Assembly (NCBI GenBank): GCA_963726065.1
Contig: CAVSAU010000005.1
Span: forward strand, 124,001 to 188,000
DNA: 64,000 nt
DNA from: Neomesorhizobium sp963726065
GTDB taxonomy: Bacteria > Pseudomonadota > Alphaproteobacteria > Rhizobiales > Rhizobiaceae
Direction: 5' to 3'
Shown: in pieces, positions 21,804-31,071 of the stretch
Position numbering within the stretch: position 1 is the stretch's first letter
Layout of the letters: each line of letters begins with the position of its first letter
Notes under the pieces: generated by a model
Databases searched by the model: none
The model's input: only the letters and a program-made list of their open reading frames with translations
What the model was told of the DNA's origin: nothing
Translations under genes and position numbers: made by a program

Positions 21804-24148
21804 ATGCCCACTGATCGTGCTACAGTCGTTCAGACACCACTTGGCGCCGATATGCTTGACCTTCACGCATCTTGTCGGCCGTGACGAGATCAGCCGCTGT
21901 TTTGCCTATACGGTGGGGTTTGTAAGCAAGAACGCCGATGTCGATCCACTGAAGATGCTGGGCGGCGTCGTTTCGGTCGAAGGCGAATCCGGAGATCCGA
22001 AACGCTGGTTCAGCGGCCTTGTTTCGGAATTCCGGCTCACCCGGATCGAGGACAGGCTCGCATATTACGAGGCGGTCGTCAGGCCGTGGCTCTGGTTCCT
22101 CGGCAACACCACCGACTGCCGCATCTTCCAGAACATGAGCGTCATCGAGATCGTCGAGAAGATTTTCTCCAAATACGGCCCGGCAAAGTTCGAGAAGCGG
22201 CTGCAGGGATCCTATCCGCCGCGCGACTACTGCGTGCAGTATGACGAGACCGATCTCGATTTCGTGCAGCGCCTGCTCGAGCACGAAGGCATCATGTATT
22301 TCTTCGAGCATGGCGACGGCGAGCACACGCTCATCCTGACCGACGCGATGAGCAAGCTGAAGCCGGCGCCGGGCTACGAAACGGTGCCCTATCACTTCGA
22401 GGGCCAGCGCGCGCGGCGCGATGTCGAATACATCACCGAATGGATTCCGGCGCAGCTCGGTGAGGCCGGGCGCCTACGCCACACCGACTATGACTTCAAG
22501 AAGCCGGGCGCCGACCTGATGGCGAAATCGGCGCAGGCCTTCAGCCACAAGCAGGCCTCGCGGCGAACTCTACCGGCAGCCCGGCGCACATCTGGATGTC
22601 GGGCGTGGCGACAAGCCATTGCCGCGATCCGGCGCGAGGAAATTCAGGCGACGCACCAGCGCATGTCGGCAGCGGGAACGGTGCGCGGCCTTTTTTCCGG
22701 CTGCACCTTCAAGCTCGAAGGCTTTCCGCGCGACGACCAGAACCAGGAATATCTGGTGGTCAGCGCCGAATACAGGCTGTTCGATCCGGGCTATCGCAGC
22801 GGGCATCGAAACCGAGGGCGAGAATTTCAAGGTCGTTCTCGGGGTGGCGCCGACCGCGCTGCCCTATCGTCCGCCGCGCATCACGCCGCCGGCCCATCAT
22901 GCGCGGGACCGCAGACGGCAACCGTCGTCGGGCCGTCGGGCGAGGAAATTTTCACCGACGAGTATGCGCGGGTGAAGGTGCAGTTCCACTGGGACCGCCA
23001 GGGCAAGAAGGACCAGAACAGCTCCTGCTTCGTGCGCGTGTCGCAGACCTGGGCCGGCAGCGGCTGGGGCTTCATCCAGATTCCGCGCATCGGCCAGGAG
23101 GTCATCGTCGATTTCATCGAGGGCGATCCCGACCTGCCGATCATCACCGGCCGCGTCTACAACGCCTCGCAGATGCCGCCCTACGGCCTGCCGGGCAGCG
23201 CCACGCAATCGGGCTGGAAATCCAATTCGTCGCAGGGCGGCGGCGGTTACAACGAGCTGATGTTCGAGGACAAGGCCGGCTCCGAACTGGTCAATTTCCA
23301 GGCGCAGAAGGACCACAAGCTTCTGGTCAAGAACGACCGCACCAAGCTGGTGCAGCACGACCAGTCCGACCGCATCGACCACGACGCCAAGCACTCGGTC
23401 GGCCACAACCTCGACGAGGACGTCGGCAACAACAAGACGGTCAAGGTCGGCGTCGACCAGACCACCGAATATCGGCAACGAACGACACCGAGACGGTGGG
23501 CGTCAATCGCTCGCTGACGGTCGGCTCGAACGAAACGATCAACATCGGCTCGAACTCGACGGAGACGATCGGCATTGCGCACACGCAGACGGTCGGCGCC
23601 GTGCAGACGATTACTGTCGGCGCGGCGCGCATCGACTCGGTTGGCGCCGCCGAGACGCGCACCGTCGGCGCGGTGCAGTCCAACACCATCGGCGCGTCGC
23701 GTTCGGTGACGGTGGGAGCGGCGCAGAGCCATAACATCGGGGCAGCGGACAGCTGGAAGATCGCTGCGGACCAGAGCGTGCAGATCGGCGGCGGATCAGA
23801 CCTTCAAGATTGGCGGCGATCAAGACACCGAGATCGGCGAAGGCGCGTAGCGCCAAGATCGCGGAAGGATGACTGCGACCGAGGTCGGCGGGTGCGCATG
23901 CGCTCAAGATCGCCAAGGGCAGCTGCGTCGAGGTCGGCGAGGACGGCATGATCAAGGTCGGCAAGGACTCGTTATCGAGGCAGGCGACTCGATCATCATC
24001 AAATGCGGATCGGCGGAGATCGTCGATGAAGAAGGACGGCACGATCACGATCGAGGGCAAGGACATCACCGTCAAGGGTTCGGGCAAGATCAACGTCAAG
24101 GCGTCGAGCGACATCACGATGAAGGGCTCGAAGATCAAGCAGAACTGA
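21804..24148 (+). CDS. vgrG: VgrG/TssI spike protein (frameshifted)
   Basis: ATG 21804 is preceded by AGGCAAGG; the first frame ends after about 25 codons and must shift near 21880 to continue. The gp27/gp44-like head follows (CFAYTVGFV, RDYCVQYDETDLDFVQRLLEHEGI with its EHEGIMYFFEH motif), then the gp5-like OB fold (DEYARVKVQFHWDR, CFVRVSQTWAG, GFIQIPRIGQEVIVDF). The C-terminal blade is a long beta-helix made of repeats, ending MKGSKIKQN at 24148. I see no extra enzymatic domain. VgrG forms the puncturing tip on the Hcp tube. Further breaks lie near 22565, 22800, 23470, 23820, 23890 and 23970. The DUF6484 gene follows within ten bases. Confidence 0.87.
23490..23795 (+). repeat. 24-base (octapeptide) repeat array in the VgrG stalk
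   Basis: About twelve consecutive octapeptides follow the pattern [TSN]-[VI]-G-[AVS]-x-x-[ST]-x, for example QTVGAVQT, ITVGAARI, DSVGAAET, RTVGAVQS and NTIGASRS. Each unit is exactly eight codons. This is the trimeric beta-helix stalk of VgrG; the DNA copies are related but not identical. Confidence 0.75.
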
Positions 24149-24157
24149 GGTGCGGCG

Positions 24158-24589
24158 ATGACCGACAGTTCGCGAGCGGATCGAAGGCGTCGTGATCGGC
24201 ATTTTTCTGGGCTTCGACGACGGAGTCGCCGCTCGTCGTTTTTCCCGGCAATCCGCAGGAGACGGCTATTGCCGGCGCGCAGCCTGACCGAACTGACTTC
24301 CGACATGATCGGTTCCGAGGTGGCGCTGCTTTTTCAGGAAGGCGATCCGCGCCGGCCGCTGATCGTCGGCCGCATCGTCGATCCTGCGCGCAAGTCATGA
24401 CGCCGCCGCAGGTGGTTCGCGACGGCGAGCGGGTGACGCATCACGGCGAGCGAGCGCATCGAACTGCGCTGCGGCAAGGCGACGATCATCATGGAAAAGG
24501 ACGGCCACATCACCATCCGCGGCACCTATCTGACCAGCCACGCCAGCGCCACCAATCGCATTCGTGGCGGATCGGTGAATCTGAACTGA
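24158..24589 (+). CDS. DUF6484 domain protein, T6SS-associated (frameshifted)
   Basis: The frame starts at ATG 24158 nine bases after the vgrG stop. Pieces in successive frames read as one protein: an N-terminal GVVIGIFLGFDDG segment, ARSLTELTSDMIGSEVALLFQEGDPRRPLIVGRI, then KDGHITIRGTYL and a NRIRGGSVNLN ending at TGA 24587. This two-part design of a DUF6484 domain followed by a VgrG-like beta segment is known from genes next to vgrG, and the protein may extend or cap the spike. The stop overlaps the start of the TIGR02270 gene (TGATG). Confidence 0.72.
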
Positions 24590-25662
24590 TGTCGGCCGCG
24601 GCAACAACAGCAACGTGAGGCGCGACGCCGGATTGTCCCGGATATTGTGCGCCAGCACGTCGAGCAGGCGGCGTTCTTCTGGGCACAGCGCGACACGCTG
24701 ATGGCGGAGGATCCGCCTGACTGAAGGTCGTCGCGGGCATCGATCAGGCGGCTGGAGGCCAATCTCGACGGATTGCGGATCGCCGGCCGTGCCGCCTGGC
24801 CGATTCATCGAGGCGCCTACGAGGACTTTCCCGAGAAGGGCGAGCTGTTCCTCTATGGCTGGATGGCGATCGAGCAGACCGATGGGAGCGTATCCATCGA
24901 GGCGGTCGAGTTCGGCCGGACGCGGGAGGACGAAGCGCGCGGCCTGGTCGGCGCGCTCGCATGGCACGAGCCGGAGCAATCGGCGCCGCTGGTGCGGGAG
25001 TGGATCGGCGCGCCGGGATGCGTTCAAGCGCTATCTCGGTGCGGCGGCCTGCCTCGACCATGGGGTCGATCCGAAGGATATGCTCTGGCCGGCTTGTTCG
25101 CGATCCCGACGCGCGCGTGCGCGCCACACAGCCTGCGCCTTGCCGGCACGCTGAAGCGCGCCGACCTGGTGCGCGAGATTGCCGGACGCGCTTGAGGCGA
25201 CCAGGATGAACGGGTGCGGCTCTGGAGCGCGCTGGGCGCTCACCGAACTCGGCTCCGGCGATCTGCGCAGCGCGGAGCTGCAGAGGCAGGTCTCTGGCGA
25301 ACGGCCCGGACGCGCTGGCGGCCTTGCGCGCCATTGTCAAGACCGGGCCGGAAAAGGATGTCCGCGCCTGGATGGGCGGCTTGCTGAAATCACCGAGACC
25401 GCGCCGCTCGCCGTGCGCGGCGCCGGCATGCTGGGCGACCGCACGATCCTTCATTGGCTTATTCACCAGATGCGCGACCCGGCGCTTGCGGTCGCCGCCG
25501 GCGGCGCGTTGCTGGAGCTTTTTCCGGAAGCGCGCGAGGTGGCATCTCTTCACGCTCGATCCGGCGGAACTCGGCCAGCCGTTCGAGGAGCATTTCGGCG
25601 ATTTCGGCGTGAAGGTTCCAGTGGCGGACAAGGTGAAGGCGTGGGGGGCAATGTTACCTTAG
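24589..25662 (+). CDS. TIGR02270 family protein, T6SS-associated (frameshifted)
   Basis: The ATG overlaps the DUF6484 stop. Reassembled pieces give an N-terminal VRQHVEQAAFFWAQRD, then RLEANLDGLRIAG, then alanine-rich alpha-helical segments (CLDHGVDPKDMLWPA, VREIAGALEA) and the ending HFGDFGVKVPVADKVKAWGAMLP. This pattern, with a conserved N-terminal helix and HEAT-like helical repeats, fits TIGR02270. The family is repeatedly found with vgrG and may act as a helical adaptor or chaperone for an effector; this is inference. Breaks lie near 24620, 24720, 25020, 25120, 25190 and 25300. The gene ends 22 bases before the convergent DUF3396 gene. Confidence 0.72.
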
Positions 25663-25684
25663 AGTGGAATCCGATCACGTTGCA

Positions 25685-26815
25685 TCATCGCCTGCGACGG
25701 TGAAGTGTTTTATTTTCTCTATTCACCGGGTTGAGCAAGACTGCATCCGTTCTCGTGGCCTTTAGAAGCTTGCGGGCAACTCCCCATACATTAATGCTGC
25801 CGGGGAGCAGGGCCGGATGGTAGCGACGCGGCTGGTTAGACCGTTTCATGCCTAGAGTCACCAAGCGCTCGGGATCGGCAAACCGGCGCATCCACCTGAC
25901 GGTGGCGTCATGCCGACCAAATCCAGTGCCTTCGAACGCCGGATGTTCGGTTGGCAACGCCGGCTCCAGTCTCCGTGCGAGGCGATAATATGCATCCGTT
26001 GTCGGTCTATTCACGTCGAACTCGTCAGGCACCGATCCGACGCGCACAACGGTGCCGAGACGCTCATTGTGCCGCGCGAAATCGATGTCTTCGGAAAGGC
26101 CGTCGAGCCGATTAATCGCGGCGGAGAATAGACCGCGCCCCAGCAGCGTCAGCCAACTGATCGTCTTCAGGAACTCGCCTGTTGACCGGGCGCTTGCGTT
26201 CAGATCCTCGACATCGATGCCCCAGTACCGTCTGGCGAGCGCATAGATTATCTCGAAAGCGTCGATCTTGCGATAGGGCTGATACGTGAAGGCCAGACCC
26301 CCGTGACCCGAGTGTATCGGAACGCTCGCTGCAATCTCGCGCGCCATCTCGTGCAGAAGCGCGGGGTCAGCTTTCAGAGGGAGCAGAAACGAAACCGGAC
26401 AGAACGGGTCACGTCCGCGCCGCAGCACTTTCAGACAAGAAAGACTCCAGCTGCCTTGGTCTTCTTCGATCTCGTTGCCGTCCCAGAATCGAAGTTCGAA
26501 GCCGCGCCCTTGCCGAATGCGCCGGGCAACAGGGGCAAGGGCGGGCGACGGGTCGCCTGCAGCCAAGGCAGCCGCGACCGAGTCCGTCACAATCGGCGAA
26601 TTGATCGGCGCCCAGCCATGCCATTCGGCGATGGTATAGAGTTTGAAACGATCCGGCGGACAATAGCGATTGTACAGGTTGATGAGGCCGGTCAGGTCTT
26701 CGTAGGTCACGTCATGTAGATAGACCGTCAGGTTCAACACCACCCGAGCGACGACATAGCCATCCTCGCCTTTGAGCGGCCCTCTCAAGCCAGCGGGTGA
26801 CGAGTGACGCGCCAT
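25685..26815 (-). CDS. DUF3396 type VI immunity family protein
   Basis: An intact 376-residue cytoplasmic protein. It has the hallmarks of DUF3396: a beta-strand-rich start (VVARVVLNLTVYLHD), a Trp-Gly rich turn (AEWHGWAPINSP), the stretch SGHGGLAFTYQP with its run of small residues, and YALARRYWGIDVEDL. DUF3396 members are annotated as immunity proteins to T6SS effectors. No cognate toxin lies directly beside it apart from the DUF4150-HNH gene, which has its own SUKH-type partner. It is 7 bases downstream of the SUKH gene on the same strand, so the two immunity-like genes form one unit with the toxin. Confidence 0.85.
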   Translation of the reverse strand: MARHSSPAGLRGPLKGEDGYVVARVVLNLTVYLHDVTYEDLTGLINLYNRYCPPDRFKLYTIAEWHGWAPINSPIVTDSVAAALAAGDPSPALAPVARRIRQGRGFELRFWDGNEIEEDQGSWSLSCLKVLRRGRDPFCPVSFLLPLKADPALLHEMAREIAASVPIHSGHGGLAFTYQPYRKIDAFEIIYALARRYWGIDVEDLNASARSTGEFLKTISWLTLLGRGLFSAAINRLDGLSEDIDFARHNERLGTVVRVGSVPDEFDVNRPTTDAYYRLARRLEPALPTEHPAFEGTGFGRHDATVRWMRRFADPERLVTLGMKRSNQPRRYHPALLPGSINVWGVARKLLKATRTDAVLLNPVNRENKTLHRRRR

Positions 26816-26822
26816 TCATGGC

Positions 26823-27362
26823 CTAGATCGCGTCGCCATGGCGTTGACGGTCGATCATACCCTCGAGTGTTGCCAGTTCATTCTCGAGAAGCGCGTAGAT
26901 GTCGGGGAACGCCCGAACTTCCGCGCTGAGGTCATACTCCACGAGCAGCGGCTCTCCATCCTGATTCATCCGGTCGTAGGATATGACCACGAAATGCTGG
27001 ATGTCCGGCCCCATCATGAGTGGTAAGGCTTTGTTATGAAAAGGGTTGGGCTCGACGTCCTGCCAGTTTCGATTAAAGTTGGCAATTCGCTTCGCGAGCC
27101 ATGGCTTATCGTAGTCCTCGGTGCCTAGAAGGACACCATCGACGTGAAAGCGGTCGAATCCATTATAGACGCTCAGCAATGTTTTGACCGACGACGGAAG
27201 CGCACGCCCGAATCTTCTCTCCAGACCGGCGATCTGATCTGCGGTGGCGGGTGGGCGAGGCGTACCCGACTCTGCTGTGTCGAAGGCGAGGGAGGTGTAC
27301 GTCTTCTGGGCACCGACGATCGCTGAAATCAACATCTGTACACGATCAGTGGAGTCGGACAT
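26823..27362 (-). CDS. SMI1/KNR4 (SUKH) family immunity protein
   Basis: I choose ATG 27362, with GAGGAAA nine bases upstream; the GTG at 27377 overlaps that ribosome site. The 179-residue product has a SUKH-type N-terminal helix-loop (PPATADQIAGLERRFGRALP, then SVKTLLSVYNGFDRFHVDG) and a C-terminal section with LPLMMGPDIQHFVVISYD. SUKH proteins neutralise nuclease and other toxins of bacterial conflict systems by direct binding. It starts 18 bases after the toxin stop on the same strand, the standard toxin-immunity arrangement. The frame is intact. Confidence 0.87.
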   Translation of the reverse strand: MSDSTDRVQMLISAIVGAQKTYTSLAFDTAESGTPRPPATADQIAGLERRFGRALPSSVKTLLSVYNGFDRFHVDGVLLGTEDYDKPWLAKRIANFNRNWQDVEPNPFHNKALPLMMGPDIQHFVVISYDRMNQDGEPLLVEYDLSAEVRAFPDIYALLENELATLEGMIDRQRHGDAI

Positions 27363-27380
27363 GTCGGGTTTCCTCACAAG

Positions 27381-28345
27381 TTAGGCGCATCCGCAGCCCA
27401 TGGGTTTGAGGCCCGTGTGCGGGCCGTTCTTCGACTTCTTGGTTCCTTGGGTCCTACCCCAGCAGTCGTCAGGGGCACGGAAGTGACTGATTTGGCCGCC
27501 AATGAATTCGTTGGCTCCCTTCGACATGAAGCGAAGGTTCGAATGAGCGGTCGGATGCCCGCCCAACTGAATTTCGTGTACGTGGTCGGCGCTGTATTCA
27601 TCCCAGTTGTTGGCCTCTGCGTCCGCCTTCAGCTCATCCTTGCATTTTTGCGAGATAGGGTAGAAGTCCACCTGCTGATTGCCTGCGCGGGCGGCGTCCT
27701 TGACTCTGCCTGCTGCATAATTCCCGTCGCCACGGTTAATATCGTAGACGTTCGTAGAGTTACGAAACCGCTTGAGGCCACCATAGGGTCCCGTCGGGCT
27801 TTTTAGTTGGTTGTGGTGAAGAAATCGCTTTATTTGATATCTTGTTGAATTCACCGCATTTCGCGCAGACCTCCTCCTTCTGGCAGTCGGACAGATTTGC
27901 ACCCTCACAGTCAATCTCTAGCGGATCGACCCGCCGTCGCCGGATCGAGGTCGCCCGCCAGATCGACGGTGTTCTTGTCGTTGTGGAATTTCTTGTCGGT
28001 GTGGCGACAGCCATTCTTGCCGTCCATCTTCACGTCGAAGGAGTAGGTGATCCAGTCCGTCGCCTTCTTGAAGACGTTGGACTTGACGCCGCCAACCGTG
28101 CCCGGCTCGTCGCCGGAACTCATCCCGTATTGCGAGCCCTTGATGGCGATCATCTTGCCGCCCTTGGCGAAGACCGTCGTCGTGCCGTCCTTCAACGTGC
28201 CCTGGTTGGCGATGTTCGGATAGGGCAGCGGGATCGGGCCGCCCGGGCTCGGCGTCTTGCAGACGTCGGGAATTGTCGCGATCGAAAGGCCGATCGTGCC
28301 CTTGTAGGTCAGCCCAAGACCGTTGACGACGATGTGGCTGGGCAT
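27381..28345 (-). CDS. DUF4150 PAAR-like effector with C-terminal HNH-type nuclease domain (frameshifted)
   Basis: The first 100 residues are a DUF4150 domain (PSHIVVNGLGLTYKGTIG, TPSPGGPIPLPYPNIA, GTTTVFAKGGKMIAIKGS), a PAAR-like tip that loads onto VgrG. Frame changes near 27930 and 27860 lead to a linker with Cys residues (CQKEEVCAKCGEF) and then a C-terminal domain with DEYSADHVHEIQLGGHPTAHSNLRFM, which resembles HNH/endonuclease VII folds (a D-H motif, then Asn). The last residues are PMGCGCA. The domain pairing implies DNA or RNA damage in a target cell; the substrate is not shown. The SUKH immunity gene follows within 20 bases. Confidence 0.78.
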
Positions 28346-29404
28346 CAGGCTGCCCTCCCGGCCCGCCGAGCAGCAGCGCCGCGCGGGCGCCGTTCTCGGA
28401 ACTTGCCCAGATCAGCGACAGCGGGCCGGGCTGGTAGCCGCGCGCTTCGGCTTCGGCGACGAGGCTGACGAAGAGCGGCCCGGACGCTGCGCCGACATCG
28501 CCCCAGCAATCGGCCGGCGTCTCGAAATCCGCGGCGTCCTTGAAGCGGCCGGGATTGCGAATGACGGCGAAGCCGTACTCGTTGCCGCGATAGCGCTCGC
28601 CATTCATGTCGCAGATGATGCGATCGACAGGATCGATCGGCGCCGTCCGCGAACAGGTCGCGGAAGGCCGCGCCCAGACCCTTCGCCCAAGCACAACCGT
28701 TTCAGTCCTGATCCGGTTTTCTTCGCTCGCCGTCGTAGCGCCGACGACCTCGAGGAGCGGCTGCATGCCCAGGCTCCGCGCTGTCTTCAATGTGGTGAGC
28801 AAGCAGAACCCTGCCGCTTCGCCGGGACAGAAGCCGTAGATATTGCCTTCGGAGTGCAGTTGCTCATTGTCGTCCAGCCACTCCAGGGTTTCCGGCTCCA
28901 GATAGGTGTCGACCCCGCCGACAAGGCACATGATGGAGCGGCCTTCCTTCAGCAGCTTGCAGGCATGGTAGATCGCCAGCAGTCCGCCGGCATGTCCGCC
29001 CGCCGTCGAGCCGCCGCCCTCCAGCACTGACATGCTGGCTCAGCCGCTTCCGCAAGCCGGCGTCGACGCGCGCCGCGAAGCCCTCGGGCTGTCCCGGCCG
29101 GGGCTCTCCCGTTGACAGTATGAGCGCTGATCCTCGGGTTGGCCGCCGACGCCAACAGGGGACGCAGCGCCTCAAGCGCCGGCGAAATCGCCAATTCGAC
29201 GGAGCGATCGGGACCGAACAAGGCAACATCGATACCGATGTCGCGCGTTACCTTCATCCGCTCGCCAAATCTGTCCACCATGAAAGGATGGTCCTGGATG
29301 CCGGACAGGCCGGCCCGCACCGCGGCAGCGCTCGACGCCGCATCGAAGCCCAGCGGGGTGCGCGCGCCGACGCCGACGATGACGATTGTATCGCCGGCGG
29401 CCAT
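28345..29404 (-). CDS. Beta-ketoacyl-synthase-like protein, T6SS-associated (frameshifted)
   Basis: ATG 29404 begins MAAGDTIVIVGVGARTPLG, a thiolase-fold start. After one frame change near 29050 the second half reads GGGSTAGGHAGGLLAIYHAC, VGGVDTYLEPETLEW, FCPGEAAGFCLL and, later, CDMNGERYRGNEYGFAV. The fold is that of 3-oxoacyl-ACP synthases, but the position where the catalytic Cys of a T-A-C-S-S motif should lie reads S-T-A-G-G, so the nucleophile appears to be missing. Such proteins are found between DUF2169 and DUF4150 genes of T6SS loci and may act as adaptors and not as enzymes. The stop region overlaps the DUF4150 start. Breaks also lie near 28660 and 28370. Confidence 0.75.
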
Positions 29405-30469
29405 TACGGCCCGTCCCCAGCCAGATGCCCGTGGCGACCGCCGTCGGCGATATGGCGGAACGCGGCCGTATTTCGAGGTTCGTGATCCTGAGACGCTCCT
29501 CGTCGTAGGGAACGGCAGGCGTCGACATCCAGGTGATCGAGAATTGCCGCAGATCGGGCTTGATCCGGAGCGTGTGGATGACCGGCTCGCTGTTCTTGCG
29601 ATCGGGCCGATTGTAGAACTGCGTAGTGATGTTGAAGGTGACGCGCGGCAACAGAAACTGCCAGAAGCCGTCGGGGTAAAATTCCTCAATCGCACGTCCT
29701 CATAGCCGATCAGCGGTGACTTGGTCTGCTGGTCTTCTGGGGCGCATTGGTAATAGGTGCGGCTGAAATCGCGCGGCAAAAGCGGATCGCGCGTTTGCTT
29801 CCACTCCTCACCATAGGTGCCGGCATAGCTCACCCGCGGCTGCCAGTGCCGCGCGACCGGTCCGAAACCGGCCGGCTTGCCGCTCGTGTGGTCGCGATAG
29901 GGTTCGTCCGGATACTCGAAGTTCGGTCCGGTCTTGCCGACCAGCCGATGCGGATCGACTGCGAAGCCGGTGCCCACGGGATTGCGCTGGTCCCAGTCCG
30001 GTTTGGATGTTTCCATATCCGTGCCGCCGTAGGTCCGACGCCAGCTGATAGGCATCTTCGTGAACGGTTCGGCGCGGCTCATCCGCACCGACACCGGGCC
30101 TGGCATGAAAACGCGGTCGCCGTGACCTTGATCGTCTTGTCGACATCGGCGACTCTTGATGCGCGCCGCGCTTTCGATATTTGGACCGCCGATCCGGTGC
30201 GTAAACATGTGCCTTCGATCAGAACGTCGGTATGCTTCTTTTCGAGATCGAGATCGGTATCGTCGAGCAGTTCGTTCGGATCGTCGCCGTGAACAGGTGC
30301 CAGATTGACTGGCGGTCTGTTTCTTGAGCAGATGCTGGCGTGCCTTCGGCGATCGATCTCGAAGGATGCCTTGATCGCGACGAGCCACCATTCGTGGCCG
30401 CGCTCGTCACGCGTCCAGCTTTCCTGGGCGGCAAAGGGAGTTGGTTGAAAGTTGCATTCGAACCAGCAT
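29404..30469 (-). CDS. DUF2169 domain protein, T6SS effector-associated (frameshifted)
   Basis: The protein is assembled from several frames: FQPTPFAAQESWTRDERG and HEWWLVAIKASFEID near the start, DLDLEKKHTDVLI (a DUF2169 hallmark), MPGPVSVRMSRAEPFTKMPISW, YGGTDMETS, then GKPAGFGPVARHWQPR and, at the C-terminus, RVTFNITTQFYNRPD. DUF2169 proteins are chaperone-like adaptors encoded beside VgrG/PAAR effectors. ATG 30469 must be followed by a frame change within a few codons. The end at TAA 29404-29406 overlaps the ketosynthase-like ATG (TAATG). The three genes DUF2169, ketosynthase-like and DUF4150 follow one another without gaps. Confidence 0.75.
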
Positions 30470-30522
30470 CCTACGCGACGATGCCGAACTACAGCGGGCC
30501 TTCACGTGCCTGGAGATCTGCA

Positions 30523-31071
30523 TCAGCTGGTCTCCCAGCTTGCGGCGAAAAGCTGCTCCAGCACTGGCTGCGGCGCGTCGGGATCGACATCGAAAATGTC
30601 GGAATGGGCGGTCCACATCACCATGCCGTCGATGATTTCCCCGCCCGGTTCGGCAAGAGGCACCGGCAGGCTCGTCAACGCGGTTTCGAGTTCGTCCGGC
30701 GTCAGATTTGCCGAGCTGGGCGTCGATGCCCGCGTCCTCAATGGCGGCAAACCAGGCGTCGGCGCGCGCCGTGGCGATCGGCGCATCGGCAAGCGGTGCG
30801 ACGATGCTCAGCGGAAAGCGCCTGCCGACCTTGTCGGCGCTTTGCAGGACGATGCCCGTCGCCGGCGCCGAAGCAGGCACGGTCCGGTCAGGAAGCGCAA
30901 GCGCGAGCGGCCAGCGGCCAGAGCTCCGAGCCGATCAGCGGCGCCAGATGCTGTGCCAGCCAGCGATCCCAGGGCTGGACGAAGTCGAGCGGCAGCCGCC
31001 GCGTGACGAAGTCGCCCGCGGTCGGCAGTCTTGCCGTAGAAGCCCGGTAGGATCAGATGTTCTGCGGACAT
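30523..31071 (-). CDS. tagF: T6SS-associated protein TagF (frameshifted)
   Basis: ATG 31071 begins SAEHLILPGFYGK, the typical TagF start (P-G-F-Y/W-G-K). The next segment in a shifted frame has TGIVLQSADKVGRRFPLSIV, the conserved D-x-V-G-R-x-F-P-L core, and the C-terminus reads MVMWTAHSDIFDVDPDAPQPV ending in WETS. About 182 residues matches the family. TagF represses T6SS post-translationally, in some species through the FHA protein independently of the kinase. The gene starts inside the end of the second tssM (18-base overlap). Confidence 0.83.

Noticed and set aside
23490..23795. CRISPR-like array
   Set aside because: The 24-base periodicity encodes octapeptides of VgrG with no spacers, no constant repeat and no cas genes nearby.
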